Assembly: GCA_051530055.1 (NCBI GenBank)
Contig: CM121341.1
Span: 13,702,001-13,766,000, forward strand
Length of the DNA: 64,000 bases
From: Neoechinorhynchus agilis
Taxonomy: Eukaryota > Acanthocephala
Direction of reading: 5' to 3'
Shown: piece after piece, positions 23,416 through 35,364 of the stretch
How positions within the stretch are numbered: position 1 is the stretch's first letter
Layout of the letters: every line of letters begins with the position of its first letter
Translations under genes and position numbers: made by a program
The notes under the pieces: model-generated
The model's input: the letters and a program-made list of their open reading frames with translations, nothing else
Databases searched by the model: none
Told to the model about the DNA's origin: nothing

Positions 23416-24033
23416 GCGCAATTTACAAGTTTACTTTTTTTATCCAGGCAGAGAACCACGAGGGTTTCAAAGCTAAAATGAACGAATTAACAGCATTAAA
23501 GTTTAAAACGGACGAAAATCTGCGAGTAAAAAAACTATTTAAAGACTAACAATCAACAAATTTGTATCCATGACAACCAAAGTTCGCTTACAAATGCGAT
23601 CCTTTGGATGAGCGTAAAAATGAAAGACCAGCAAGAAAACAACAAGTCAGTCGTGTTTTCAGGAATAGATTCGGACGTTGACGTGTCGTTAAGACAGTCC
23701 GAATTTAACAAAAGCCCAGATATAAACTTGAAACTTGGTGCAATACTGGGAGCCGTTGAGGGCAGAGTTCGGTCGGTTGAAATTACCATAGCAAGCGACG
23801 AGACAAAGGTCAGTATGAAAATGTTTGAAAATGCTTCGACGGAAAGGATTAAAACATTGGAGATCAACGTTGGTCACCTCAGTCGAGAGATCAGTGATTT
23901 GCAAATGGGCGACAGTTGTAGAAGCTATAGTTCCATTTCTCAAGATCGGAATTATTGTTCAAGTTTTAAAAGACCTCTAAGACGTACGATGAGTTCATGT
24001 GAGCTACACTGTTCATGTGGACAATCTGAGTGA
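23415..24033 (+). pseudogene. ORF A, copy 1 (interrupted)
   Basis: This is the first of three direct copies of an unrecognised ORF. The longest open part starts at 23608 (MSVKMKDQQENN). The upstream coding-like part (FIQAENHEGFKAKMNELTALKF) is in a different frame from the copy-3 version, so this copy is interrupted. The conserved core is VVFSGIDSDVDVSLRQ, then LGAILGAVEGRVRSVEI, a helical segment ENASTERIKTLEINVGHLSREI and a Ser/Cys-rich tail. No family recognised. See copy 3 for the intact frame. Confidence 0.5.
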
Positions 24034-24743
24034 AGTTAATTAAAAGGGGTATTTTTCGACGATTTCCGTGAGCCCGAGATGAATGAGCTAGCCAAAGTAA
24101 CAAACACTCATCTTAATAGATGATAAAAGCTGCTAAGATCACCGGGAAAATTCGCAAATGTCTCGGGCAAAATAATCAAACTCGTTCATAAAATAGCTGA
24201 ACTCGACAATTAAAACGATAATAATAATAATCGATTTTGAGCCTAATTATGGATTTCAGTGTATTTTGCTGGCTTTTACTCGCCGCAAATAAACTTACAA
24301 AAGGAATAGTTACAATCTTCAAACGTACATAGAAATCATATTTGTGTAATTATTTCTCAAAGAAACTATGAAGTACTATTTCTTAAATGCTGTCTAGTCG
24401 TTTCTCAGAAATAGCTAAATTCGAAAATTAGCATTTAGAGGCAAAAGCAGGAGATCAGAGACTTTGGTTTCCAGAATTTAAAAATAATTCATCCTTCCAA
24501 TGTTAAAATCGCGTGAAGACAGTCGCGCGCACCTCAAATATTCATAATGCTAATCTGTAGGATTATGTTCTTCTCTACTGCTGAAAACACATACATTTAG
24601 ATCAAAGGCTAATTTTGGCAAATAATATTTAAAACTTCGATTCTCATAATTCTTCGCAGCTTCACTTTTAAAGATAAATGAGTTTCACTTGCTCCTTCTA
24701 GAATGAATAATTCTTTATACTACACAGCAAACTTTGAGTCGCA

Positions 24744-25508
24744 ATGATGGCGCAGACGAAGAGACAGCCGTCGTTTGCGAATTTCCTATTTGACGAGAGT
24801 CAGCGAAGGGCTCGCATTCGCCAACACCTTCTGTCGATCAATATCATTGCTGGGATTATATTCGGTTTAACATGTCTCAGTGCAGGCGTTATGGAACAAC
24901 AAGCAGATGTTCGAGCTGGCAATATCAGAAATGTTTATATCCTAGCGAATTTCCTCAGTTCACTGGCATCGATTGCGGTCGGTCGGCAGTCGAGAGCAAG
25001 CAGTCCAGCAATGTCCCTGCTCAGAGATCGTCTTGCTTCCTGCATTCTGGGAATCATCTTTATCAGTTTTTTTGTTTTAACCATCAGTCTTAATTTCAGG
25101 GAAATGCTGGCAGCAACATAAGTGATCATACCTAACACAATGCTCTTTATACTGCTTCTTCATCTTCCACTTGGAGCTATCGGTCTTTTTCTCAAAATCA
25201 CATTGTTCTTCTTCAACACAGCTTCAGTTTCCGATTCATATGTTGCTCAAGTCGTATTTGATTCTACAATCGATTTGATGGCTCTAGCCGGGGCCATGTC
25301 TCGATCACTAAAAGGAATCGCAAAAATCAAAATGACCTTAGTGGATGAGTTCCTTCAGGTTTTGTTGGCTATCGGACTACTTATCTACGGTTCTAGATTG
25401 GTACGAATCATCCATTGGATAGATCCCGCTTTTTCGATGAACGTACGGAACATATATTGGTGGTATCTTCACTTAATGAGATATACGTTCGATATGGGAA
25501 GTTTTTGA
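24744..25508 (+). pseudogene. ORF B, copy 1 (interrupted membrane protein)
   Basis: Multi-pass membrane protein, second ORF of the repeated unit. Compared with copy 3 it lacks about 28 bases after REMLAAT and so splits into two frames, 24744-25121 and 25122-25508. Membrane segments include LLSINIIAGIIFGLTCLSAG, LASCILGIIFISFFVLTISL and LFILLLHLPLGAIGLFL. The remainder is nearly identical to copies 2 and 3, which indicates recent duplication. Confidence 0.55.
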
Positions 25509-25881
25509 GTGAAAAAAAGATTAGGAGATAATCTTCTTAAAAGTCGACTTACTCCTTTTGATAGTGACGATGAATACGATGGAGAATTCGAACAAATTTA
25601 TAGCCGACAAAAGGAAGAAAACATGAAAAAGGCGTGCTATAGACGACGATCTTCTTCGAGTCTGTGATCAAATCATTTTTAGTTTGTACAGCATCATTAG
25701 AAACTATTGATAAAAATAATTCGACTTTCTAGAAAGCGTCAGAAGTTGAATTTTGTTTCGATCTCTCGTAAGGAAGCCTATTGATCGCTCGGCAAAGAAT
25801 AAGATAAAAGTGAATTTCAGTGATAGAATACTCACTTAAAGAACATTCCGTATCTATCTATGTTTGGTCTTTTTAACGGCC

Positions 25882-25973
25882 GATAATTTTTCCCTTGGGC
25901 ACACAGCTCACCGATCTGGTTCAGGGAAGCGCATAGCAGATCAGTGGGCTGTGTGCCCAAGGGAAAAATTATC
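25882..25973. repeat. 26-bp perfect hairpin, unit copy 1
   Basis: Arms 25882-25907 and 25948-25973 are perfect reverse complements (gataatttttcccttgggca... against ...tgcccaagggaaaaattatc) with a 40-nt loop. The same hairpin follows ORF B in copies 2 and 3. A diverged relative with the same order of motifs (ggctgataaattttt ... atcagccgtgtaatg ... aaccggctagcgaaac) is at 59830-60010, so this is a dispersed repeat embedded in the unit rather than part of ORF B. Confidence 0.85.
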
Positions 25974-26159
25974 AGCCATGTAGCAACACAGAGATACCGA
26001 AAAGTTACCGACTAGCAAGGCTTCAAAAATAAAGATCATTAATAAGGATAAATCAAAGCGCCTGAGATGAATAAAAGATCAAGGATCTGACACATTTAAA
26101 ACTTACAAACATAATTTGCAAACAATTAATTTACAAGCAAAAACTTACAAGCAATCGGC

Positions 26160-26375
26160 ATGTCAACGATTCCATCGCCGTCCCCTCGCTCCACTCTAGA
26201 CTTAATTATCTCACCAAACCACGATTCGCCGCATGTCGCACCGCCCACGCTCGACGCTGCTGACGCAGGCCCCCTCAAAGCGCAACCTGTTGATCACGCG
26301 GATCACGAGAGGACCGACGCTGTGTACTCCACTTGGAGAGTTTTATTAAACAAAAAACAACGTTCGAATAATTAA
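26160..26375 (+). mobile_element. R2-like-endonuclease LINE, N-terminal fragment
   Basis: A 71-codon frame (MSTIPSPSPRSTLDLI...) contains PPTLDAADAGPLKAQPVDHADHERT. This parallels SPTIDAADADNLTAPLIDHDQPEKT in the N-terminal region of the near-complete LINE at 52023-51631. It is therefore a 5' fragment of that family, repeated at 36789-37004 as part of the larger duplication. Confidence 0.6.
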
Positions 26376-26479
26376 CGACAATTTAACTGTGCAAACAGGT
26401 ACTAAACCGATCGACAATGTAATCGACCGTATGCACGCATTTACGATCGATTACGGATGACCACTTTTATCACATTCTG

Positions 26480-28415
26480 CCCCATTTATAATTTCCCCCC
26501 AGGTTTTCGTATTCGCGACGATCTCCGAGGTTGTTGATTAGCAGTTGGTGACTCTAGAGATAATTTGTCTGTTCCAGCATGCGTTTCGTCCTCAGTTTCT
26601 TCCTTTTCGTAATCTTGTGGTGCATTGTTGTTAGGTGATAAGTGGGATATCTCTCCGTCTTCCGACTCTTGGTCGTTGTTTGAATATGGGGCTAGCTCTG
26701 TAGTTGATATAATACTTTTGTGCCCGTCATCGAATTAAATTGTAGAATACCCATGATTGGCGTTTAGAAGATCGACTTTCTCCATTCGGTCGTCATACTT
26801 GCTATTGCAAAACGGTTTTCTATGCCATACTGGACCTGTTTTTTGAGCCAAGTTGGAAGGAGATTCGTACTTCGTGCCTTTCGAGGGAAATTGAATAATC
26901 GTTCATGAGGAGTGGAGTTCGTAGTAGTACACAGTAACGACCTCATTGCATGAAGCGCCATTGGTAAAACGGTTTCCCATTCTGTTAGGGGCAGAGATTT
27001 TGACGCTAGTAGCATTCTGACGTTTCGCCACAATATTCCGACATATCTCTCACACTGACCGTTACCACGCGAGTTATACGGGCTGGAATAGCTATTCGCG
27101 ACTCCTAAGTCCGACAGGAAAGATCTAGTATCTTCGGAGCGAAAAGAGCTTCCATTGTCGCTGTGAATTTATTCCGGAAGTCCAAATAAAGTAAATACTT
27201 GCTGTAGACAAGTTTTAACAGTCCGGCTTGAAGTGTCTTTACATGGGAACGCTAGCGGAAACCGTGAGAACTCATCTACCAAAAGAAATATAAATCTGTT
27301 GTTTGTCGAACTCGGTATCGGTCCCTTGAAGTCAACCACTAAACGCTCAAAAGGTTTGGTAGCTTTTACCACGTGCAGATCTGGCGGTTTATAAAATCTA
27401 GGTTTGAATTCAAAGCAGATCGAGCATTCCTCGCAAGTACGTATCACATTATTTAAGGAATATGGTAGGTTCTTGGTTCTCACAAAGTGGGCCAGCCGCT
27501 GCACACCTGGATGAACCAATTCATTGCGTATATAACTTAGATCCTTCGTATTGGTGGCACGACAATCTAATCTTGAAAAAGCATCTGCACTGACAGTCAA
27601 TCGAACTGGTCGGTATTTGATCTCAAATTTGTAGCAGGATAGCTCTACACGCCATCTTTCGATTTTGTCGTTCTTAATCTTATTTTTGTGATTGATATTG
27701 AACATAAAAGATACAGATTGTTGATCAGTAATGATCAAAACGCCCTTCCAGTTAGCCAGTGTCGCCACTTTCGTACACTTTCTACAATTGCCTGAGCTTC
27801 CTTCTCAGTCGCAGGATGTTTTCTTTCTGTAGGTGAAAGAGTGCGCGAGAAAAAAGCTATAGGTTCCCGTTTTGACTCAGGGTAGCAGCGATGGCAACGT
27901 CCGAAGCATCGGTTTCTAAGACTAATTGTCCAGTCGGATTCAGACAGCTCAGAGCAACATTCCCGATTTCCTGCTTGATAGATTCAAAACTTTCTAATGA
28001 TTCTTGATTCAACTGGAATTCCATGGTGCGAATGATCGGGTTGATTTTGGTTGAAAAGTCAGATATCCAATTGGAATAGTACGAAAATATTCCCATGCAA
28101 CGTTTCAAACCAGTCTTATCTGTTGGTGGTTTTAATGCCAAAAGACTCTCCATCCTTTCAGGATTCGGTTTTATACTCCGGTAAGAAATTAGGTATCCCA
28201 GCATTGCTATCTGATTAGTCCTGAAAATGTATTTTTATATTTCAATGTCAAACCAAGATATTCTGCGATTTTTTTAAAATTGTTTAAATTTGCATCGTGC
28301 TCGATATTGTCCAAATATGCATAGGTACCTTTCAGCTTGTTTTTATCAATGATCGACTTCATTATTCTCTGAAAAACCGCTACACCGTTAGTGATACCAA
28401 ATGGAATCCGAGTCC
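26480..28415 (-). mobile_element. Gypsy-type LTR retrotransposon fossil A
   Basis: A minus-strand fossil holding parts of pol: the end of the reverse transcriptase, RNase H, the zinc-binding and core parts of the integrase, and the integrase C-terminal region, followed near 26480 by a purine tract (on the minus strand) typical of the 3' end. It is broken in several places and has no complete pair of LTRs. A shortened copy lies at 37110-38160 within the duplicated segment, so the insertion predates that duplication. Confidence 0.8.
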
Positions 28416-28456
28416 TCAGATCACTTCATCATATTGGGCGATTTTAACAAACTGCC
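28405..28456 (+). mobile_element. Sliver of CR1/jockey-like LINE endonuclease
   Basis: The plus strand reads SDHFIILGDFNKLPI. This matches the LINE endonuclease motif ILGDFNRLP at 29130-29160 (minus) and the longer plus-strand LINE starting at 38165. It marks a junction between fossil A and other elements; after it, copies 1 and 2 of the large duplication part company. Confidence 0.6.
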
Positions 28457-28968
28457 GATCTCCATTTTTTCAATTTCAGCGGTATCATTTTCTTTTGCGT
28501 CTGGTTCGATTTATTGTTGTCTTCAGTTTGCATTGTTGGTTTTCTCATTTTATCGCCTCCAGTGGGAGCCAATCTTTGTGTGGAAACCAATTGGCGATGA
28601 CCATCGGAGAATTCAATCAGTGCATCCTTTTCATTGGTGCTGATCAGTCTCACTTCGTTCACCTGGTCGTCAAATTTCGATTTGGGTTCGTGTTTCGAAA
28701 GTAAGCTTTCTCATCGGACGAGATCCAGCCCGGTATGGGTGAGAATATCTCGCATCGTCGCGGGAAGTCGAACATTCGCTCATGAGGGGTCTGACCAGTG
28801 TTCGTACAAAGTAGCATGCGTATTTTTGCGAGTGCCTCATGAAGTATATCGGACCATTTGCTTATGGACAGGTTCCTATCATTTAGTATTAGCTCAATTG
28901 TTTTCCAAATAGTTCCGTTGAGCCATTCACATTGTCCATTTCCTTGAGGATGATATGAAGTAGTATGA
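28456..28968 (-). mobile_element. Gypsy-type fossil B, integrase end
   Basis: A second, distinct minus-strand gypsy-type fragment containing the end of the integrase core and its C-terminal region. It is broken and short, with no LTRs visible, and is bounded by LINE sequence on both sides. Confidence 0.65.
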
Positions 28969-31115
28969 CTTAGACAAATGCGTTTCGAGTTGAGCCATTC
29001 GCGGAAGCGGAATATTTAGCTATATTGGTAAAGATTTTATCTAGCTTGGATGAACTACGCGAGACGAAGTTTACTAGTTGTAAGAGATCAGAGAGTGACG
29101 GTGGAGCAGGAAGACGGTTGAAGTCTCCTAGAATCAGGAAGTATTGAGAGTTTAACAATAGTTTATCATTAATTAAGGTATCGATTTGTTCAGATGTTGC
29201 GGAGGGAGTAGAGGCAGGGGGACGATAAACACCGGCGACGGTCATTTCACGGCTGCCGTTACGAATAGAAAGAGAGAGTTAAAGGTGAACCCACTTGAGA
29301 TGTTCTGATATAAAATAATGAGCGGTGGAGATGGTGTATGGTAAGGAGGACTTCAAGTAAATAGAGACGCCTCCTCCAGAACGATCATCTCTAGTTAGGT
29401 GAAATGAGGAGAATCCGGGGATTATCTCAGTGTCCTTATTAAATTGGGAGAGCCAGGTTTCCGTAATGACGAGAATGTCGGCTTTAGTGGCCGTAGCGAC
29501 TATGGACAGCTCGTCGATTTTTGGTAGGATGCTACGAATATTGGTGTATATGATTGTAGGGAACGGCTGTTTAGGTGGGATGCTCAGCAAGGAAATGGGT
29601 TGGAGAAACGAGATGAGTGTCAATTGGGGTGACGTTGTGGTTGCCTGTTCATCTAGGGTGCAAGTGGATTGTTCAAAGTTGACCGAAATTTTTTGGGTTG
29701 GGCCTCCGACGGAGTGAAAGTGAGTGAAGTTAGGTATGACTGCGGTGTCTTTGTTTAAGTCACTGAGCCGGGTTTCTGTGGTGACCAATATGTCTGAGGT
29801 GTGACGATTTTCTGACAAGGGATGGAAAACAGTTGTATGTCTAATTTCCGCAAAGGAACAGCGGGTTCTTTTGGAGGTATCCAAAAATTTACGGCAGGAG
29901 AAGGCGTGTGTTGAACGGACAATAACTTATTGACTGTCGGGCTGAAAATATCCGGTAAGGGAGGGGTGATTTTAGTAAAAGAAAGCGTTTGGAGATGTAG
30001 GCAGAAGCAGTGTCACGAAGGTGAAAGCTAACTTTTAGAAGGCGTGGACGAGAGTCAGATACGGGTGCCGGAAGGTTGTTATAAGGGAAGAGCGTACGGG
30101 TAATTTCGTTTAGATGTAGCAGATTGTGTTTCAACGCATTGAAACGGCTAGAAATTGGACATTCAGAAAATTCAGGAATACCGGAGATGAAGAGATTGTG
30201 GGATGGATCATATTTCGTATGTTTGTGTGAGAAAGCCGGATATGTTAGGAACAACCCTCGATTTGTTAGGCGGACGATTTTGTGATGCGCGAGAAGATTT
30301 CGGTGAGGGAGGTGTTATCTCCGGTAAAATCTGCTGAGAGGGAGGCTGAAGGGTAGACGTGGTTGAGAAGCGAGCGTAGTCTTGAAAGGACGGAAGTCGA
30401 CGAGCGGGATAAGAAGGAGCTGCGCGGAGGGTGGATGTAAGGTAGGTAATATAAGTCTGAACCGGAGGTTTGAGAATCTGGATTGAGTTAGGTCGAGGGT
30501 CCAGAGACGATTTATCATTTCCAGGTGTGGATGGCATGTTTGGGTTGTCACAAGATAGTCGGTTGTCCCTGTACGGAAACAGGTCACGCTCTTTGTCATT
30601 AATTAGATGTGAAATTAACGGACTGCTAGGAGCTGGTAAGGGATTCTTGACAATTGTTTGGTTGTGTTTTGGGGATATACTCAGTTGAGTGGGAAGTGTT
30701 GTGACGGGTGAAACGGGAGGAAAGAGATCGGGGTGGTGGAATGATTCTGGTGATGGGCCGTTGTTGGGCATCAGATCGGGAGAAATCTGTGAGATTGCTT
30801 CTGCTGTGATGTTCAAAGGCATGGTAGAAGGTGATGTTTCGAGGTTAGCGTCGATCGCGGTCGAAAGTGCCCTGCTGACAACTCCAAAAGGCATTCCAAA
30901 CGGTATTCGATCTGGTGCCAATTCGATCAGCAACTTGGCGCAGCAGAACCCACTGATAAAGAACGGGCAAGGCTCTGGGATGTGCGTTGGGGCGATGAGG
31001 GTTGTTATCGAGCACCCTTGGCACGAGCAGGTGATCCTTTTAGAGGCTGGGTTACGGGACTTTTTACCATGAAGGTGAGCGCGGCGATGAAGATTTAATT
31101 GTATAGCCAATTATT
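28969..31115 (-). mobile_element. CR1/jockey-like LINE: ORF1 and APE endonuclease
   Basis: Minus strand, 5' end near 31115. ORF1 (31110-30208) is Pro/Ser/Thr-rich with a short Cys cluster (CSCQGC ... CPFFISGFCCAKLL). Downstream, 29884-29279 and 29245-28970 form an apurinic-type endonuclease: YTNIRSILPKIDEL, ADILVITETWLS, DDRSGGGVSIYLKSS, VAGVYRPP, FLILGDFNRLP and SSKLDKIFTN, the usual order in CR1/jockey-type LINEs. A duplicated half-motif (ILVTTETRLSDLNKDTAVIP before ILVITETWLSQFNKDTEIIP) shows an internal tandem duplication. The reverse transcriptase is missing here; the copy is truncated at 28969. Confidence 0.75.
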
Positions 31116-31122
31116 TTCGACT

Positions 31123-31360
31123 TTAGAGGACGTTCACGCGAGAGAGGATGGTAACGAGAGATATGACGTTGACGATCGTGGATGTTGACGATCGATTTGT
31201 TAAAGTTGCGAGAGAAAATAAAGTTATGTAGCTTTTTCGCAATGAAAGATCGTTAGCGAAAACAATGTTCGTTAGCGGTTCACGAGAGAGAGGACGTTGA
31301 CTTTCACGAGAGAGAGGACGTTGTCGGTACGGAGCTGCGACCTCCCTTGTATTCAACGAT
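31123..31360. repeat. Short tandem motifs upstream of the LINE
   Basis: Repeated blocks: gatgttgacgatcg/gacgttgacgatcg twice near 31165-31200, and cacgagagagaggacgttg twice near 31280-31325, with a related copy at 31128-31150. They lie just 5' of the CR1-like LINE and may be its 5' untranslated repeats. Confidence 0.5.
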
Positions 31361-31369
31361 CACATCATT

Positions 31370-32830
31370 CCACCCGAAAGAGGCGTTCAACAGGGAGACC
31401 CATTTGGTCCCATTGGTTTCGCGCTCACAGTGAACGAATTAGCGCATTCTCTTGATGCGGAATTCAATGCTTGGTACCTGGACGATGCTACGCTGGGAGG
31501 CGATCCCCAGGTAGTAGTTCTTCGTGACCTGGAGAAAATCATGAAGGGGCAAGCAAGGTGGGTATTAAGTTGAACACAGAAAAGTGCGAAATTCTATTGG
31601 GATCGCCTCCCAGCGTAGCATCGTCCAGGTACCAAGCATTGAATTCCGCATCAAGAGAATGCGCTAATTCGTTCACAGTGAGCGCGAAACCAATGGGACC
31701 AAATGGGTCTCCGGCCCGCAAAAGACGTAACAAAGCGCGACTTCTATAATTTTGCACCCGGAATAGAAATGATCGACCTAGACCGGCTTAAGCTTTTGGG
31801 CAGTTGCGTCTTTGATCGGAATGTAGAAAACGAAATTAACAGCCTTCTAAAGAAATTATCGGTGCTTTGCGATAGGGTCTGTGAGCTTGGATCACACGAG
31901 GCTCTGTTCGTGATAAAGGACACCCTCTTCATCCCCAAGTTCCTTTCTGCTCTACGCACTGCGCCGTTTTACAAGCACGAGGTTCATCTTGGCAAGCTAG
32001 ATGGCAGATTGAAGGACTGTCTCGAGCAAGTTTTTAATGTCAAGCTGTCAGAAGAGGCATGGTGACAAGCATCCTTGCCTGTATTCTGGCGGGTTGGGCA
32101 TCCGGAACACAGCAGACATATCCCTGCCCGTCGCAAGAGTTCAAAGCTCTCTAATCTGACTCAAGTGACGACGTTGTCCGTGCCAGATTGTTGGCAGTCT
32201 CCACTAGAGAATCAGGTGCTTGGTTGAACGCGGTGCCGCTGGCATCTGTGGGTACTCTCCTCTCCGACGATGCAGTACGGGTCGGAGTTTCAATGAGACT
32301 AGGACTACCGATGTGTCATCCCCACCGTTGCCGCTGCGGTGCAACTGTGGATTCGTCGGGACTTCATGGTCTCATCTGTAGAAAATCAGCCAGCAGATTC
32401 GCAAGACATGCCAAAATTAACTTTGGTGCTGAGCCGGGTACATGTTACAATACATGCCCCTAATATTTTGGAACCGGTAAACCTTTGTAGCGACGACGGG
32501 CGTAGACCTGATGGGGTGACCACTTTTCCGCGGCGGGAGGGAAAATTGCTCCTCTGGGACGCCACTTGTGCCGATACACTCGCGGCCAGCAATCTCAAGT
32601 TCTCGGTAGATCAAGCTGGGGGTGCAGCGAGCGCTGCGGAAGGACGGAAAACGGCGAAATACCTCGATTTAGCCTGGGCCCATGTGTTTGTGCCTTTTGG
32701 GGTTGAGACCTACGGATCGCTTGGTAGCGATGCTCTTCAACTCCTGAGGGATCTGAAGCGACGCCTTCAGGTTATAACCGGTGATGCAAGTTCAGGTCAA
32801 TAACTGGTTCAAAATATCAGACTTGGCCGT
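31370..32830 (+). mobile_element. R2-like-endonuclease LINE with internal fold-back
   Basis: Plus strand, beginning in the RT palm (GVQQGDPFGPIGFALTVNEL, then NAWYLDDATLGGDP). It then has an inverted copy of that same piece (31592-31722 is the reverse complement of about 31389-31510). The element resumes at LKLLGSCVFDRNVENEINSLL, continues through the thumb, CRCGATVDSSGLHGLICRKS, the RPDGVTTFP...LLWDATCADTLA block and ends [20 protein letters not shown]. The Cys-x-Cys...His...Cys followed by RxxRH and PDG...D resembles the CCHC plus PD-(D/E)XK layout of R2-type LINEs. Frame shifts show it is dead. Confidence 0.75.
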
Positions 32831-32929
32831 GTTGAGAGGCAACACGGCAAGCATTCGGGCGACAATTGAGGATGAGGACGGCGAATAATTATGTACTAGG
32901 GAATAATAAATCATTTGAGCTTAATGATA

Positions 32930-33560
32930 AAATCCATGAGTATGTGGAAGTGGGGAAAAGTTATATATCCAAGAATAACTATAATTGAAATATTTCGTCC
33001 AATCACACTGAACTTCTTCATTCAATTATCTGAAAAGGAATTTAGAAACATCATTGCCTTATTAGGAGGTATCCTCAACTTTAGGGAATAATCTGTCTTG
33101 TTTCCCTTGAAAGCATCGGCTCCCTGAATGTACATGGCCTCGATAATAACACGCACAACCTTGTGGTCATTGCGTACCAACACATATGCGTCGTTAATAT
33201 CGATCTTGTGGCCCGCATTCAGAGCGTGGGAAACCACAGCGGAGTTCGTGTCCTGTTTCTTAAGTGAATAGCGATGTTCCCTCATTCCTGGCCAATATAG
33301 CAGCGATCACAATCCGAGCAAGGTACTCTATATACTGCACCACTTAGGCCTTCACAATTGCTCGAACAGATCAGACCATGAAGATTCCTCCTTCGTTTGG
33401 AATAGAAGAACGTACGTTTGCTATGGTGGCCTGATCTGTCCGAGCAATCGCGAAGTCCCAAGTGGTGCAGTATATAGAATACTTTGCTCGGATTGTGATC
33501 GCTGCGATATTGACCAGACAAATAACTTTGGGAGGAGGATGAGGGAACATCGCTATTCAC
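32930..33560 (-). mobile_element. Penelope-like element fragment (GIY-YIG), minus copy
   Basis: Minus-strand frames 33560-33282 and 33285-33022 contain GAVYRVPCSDCDRCYIGQE and MREHRYSLKKQDTNSAVVSHALNAGH, the GIY-YIG endonuclease domain of Penelope-like elements (xVYxIxCxxCxxxYIGxT... RxxEH). The far end (32950-33010) has gaaatatttcgtccaat, the end motif shared with other PLE remnants here. It lies head to head with a second fragment of the same family at 33440-33860. Confidence 0.75.
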
Positions 33561-33860
33561 TGAAGAAACAGGACACGAACTCCGCTGTGGTTTCGCACAC
33601 GCTGAATGCGGGCCATAATATCGATATTAACGACGCATATTTGTTGGTACGCAATGACAATAAGGTTGAGCGTGTTATTATCGAGGCCATGTTCATTCAG
33701 GGGACCAATACTTTCGGGGGAAACAAGATAGATTATTCCCTAAAGTTGAGGATACCTTCTGATAAGACAATGAGGTTGCTAAATCAATTTTTAGATAATT
33801 GACTGGAGAAGTCAAGTGTGATTGGACGAAATATTTCAATTAAAGTGATTCTTGGATATA
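33440..33860 (+). mobile_element. Penelope-like element fragment (GIY-YIG), plus copy
   Basis: Plus strand 33539-33802 repeats the frame of the minus copy (MREHRYSLKKQDTNSAVVSHTLNAGH) and ends with gactggagaagtcaagtgtgattggacgaaatat, the element's 3' end. With 32930-33560 it forms an inverted pair about 900 bases long, sharing the central tatactgcaccact/agtggtgcagtata segment. Head-to-head arrangements are known for Penelope elements. Confidence 0.75.
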
Positions 33861-33897
33861 TAATTTTTTCCCACTTGCACATACATTTGAGCTTAAA

Positions 33898-34055
33898 AAC
33901 AAACAAACGCGCATTAATTGTATTTTCGTACAAACTTTAATAAGATTATAACCCGTATTAACCAATAACACAATGCATCTAAAGTCCATTAAACCCTTTA
34001 TACCATTTAGAGAACCGACAATCCAATTTAATTAATTAAAATTATCAAGAAGCCT
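33898..34055 (+). repeat. Direct-repeat remnant left of unit copy 2
   Basis: The sequence ttaaccaataacacaatgcatctaaagtccattaa...aattatcaagaag is shared with 42480-42575 and 45500-45600, and its left part (gcattaattgtattttcg...aagattataac) matches 45335-45380. It is a shortened copy of the repeat that bounds unit copy 3. Confidence 0.75.
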
Positions 34056-34060
34056 CCGAA

Positions 34061-34659
34061 ATGGCAAACAGTAACCTATCTGCAATTTACAAGCTTACTT
34101 TTTTTATCCAGGCAGCGAACAACAAGGGTTTCAAAGCTAAAATAAACGACTTAACAGCATTAAAGTTTAAAACGGATGAAAATCCACGAGTATCCATGGC
34201 AACCAAAGTTCGCTTACAAATGCGATCCTTTGGACGGGCATAAAAATGAAAGACCAGCAAGAAAACAACAAGTCAGTCGTATTTTCAGGAATAGATTCGG
34301 ACGTTGACGTGTCGTTAAGACAGTCCGAATTTAACAAAAGCCCAGATATAAACTTGAAACTTGGTGCAATACTGGGAGCCGTTGAGGGCAGAGTTCGGTC
34401 GGTTGAAATTGCCATAACGAGCGACGAGACAAAGGTCAGTATGAAAATGTTTGAAAATGCTTCGACGGAAAGGATCAAAACATTGGAGATGAACGTTGGT
34501 CACCTCAGTCGAGAGATCAGTGATTTGCAAATGGGCGACAGTTGTAGAAGCTATAGTTCCATTTCTCAAGATCGGAATTATTGTTCAAGTTTTAAAAGAC
34601 CTCTAAGACGTACGATGAGCTCATGTGAGCGACACTCTTCATGTGGACAATCTGAGTGA
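34061..34659 (+). pseudogene. ORF A, copy 2 (interrupted)
   Basis: Second copy of ORF A. It starts MANSNLSAIYKLTFFIQAAN as in copy 3 but lacks a stretch of about 50 bases (the RVKNYLKINDQICIHG part) and changes frame. The core from 34246 (MKDQQENNKSVVFSGIDSD) is open to the stop and nearly identical to copy 3. Confidence 0.5.
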
Positions 34660-35364
34660 AGTTAATTAAAAGGGGTATTTTTCGACGATTTCCGTGAGCC
34701 CGAGATGAATGAGCTAGCCAAAGTAACAAACACTCATCTTAATAGATGATAAAAGCTGCTAAGATCACCGGGAAAATTCGCAAATGTCTCGGACAAAATA
34801 ACCCAACTCGTTCATAAAATAGCTGAACTCGACAATTAAAACGATAATAATCGATTTTGGGCCTAATTATGGATTTCAGTGTATTTTGCTGGCTTTTACT
34901 CGCCGCAATTAAACTTACAAAAGGAATAGTTACAATCCTCAAACGTACATAGAAATTATATTTGTGTAATTATTTCTCAAAGAAACTATGAAGTACTATT
35001 TCTTAAATGCTGTCTAATCGTTTCTCAGAAATAGCTAAATTCGAAAATTAGCATTTAGAGGCAAAAACAGGAGATCAGAGACTTTGGTTTCCAGTATTTA
35101 AAAAAAATTCATCCTTCCAATGTTAAAATCGCGTGAAGACAGTCGCGCGCACCTCAAATATTCATAATGCTAATCTGTAGGATTATGTTCTTCTCTACTG
35201 CTGAAACACACATACATTTAGATCAAAGGCTAATTTTGGCAAATAATATTTAAAACTTCGATTCTCATAAGTCTTCGCAGCTTCACTTTTAAAGATAAAT
35301 GAGTATCACTTGCTCCTTCTAGAATGAATAATTCTTTATACAACACAGCAAACTTTGAGTCGCA

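Noticed and set aside
23608-24033. ORF A as a retrotransposon gag protein
   Set aside because: No zinc knuckle or major homology region, and no LTR pair or pol in a consistent position; the gypsy fragments nearby are on the other strand and are separate insertions.
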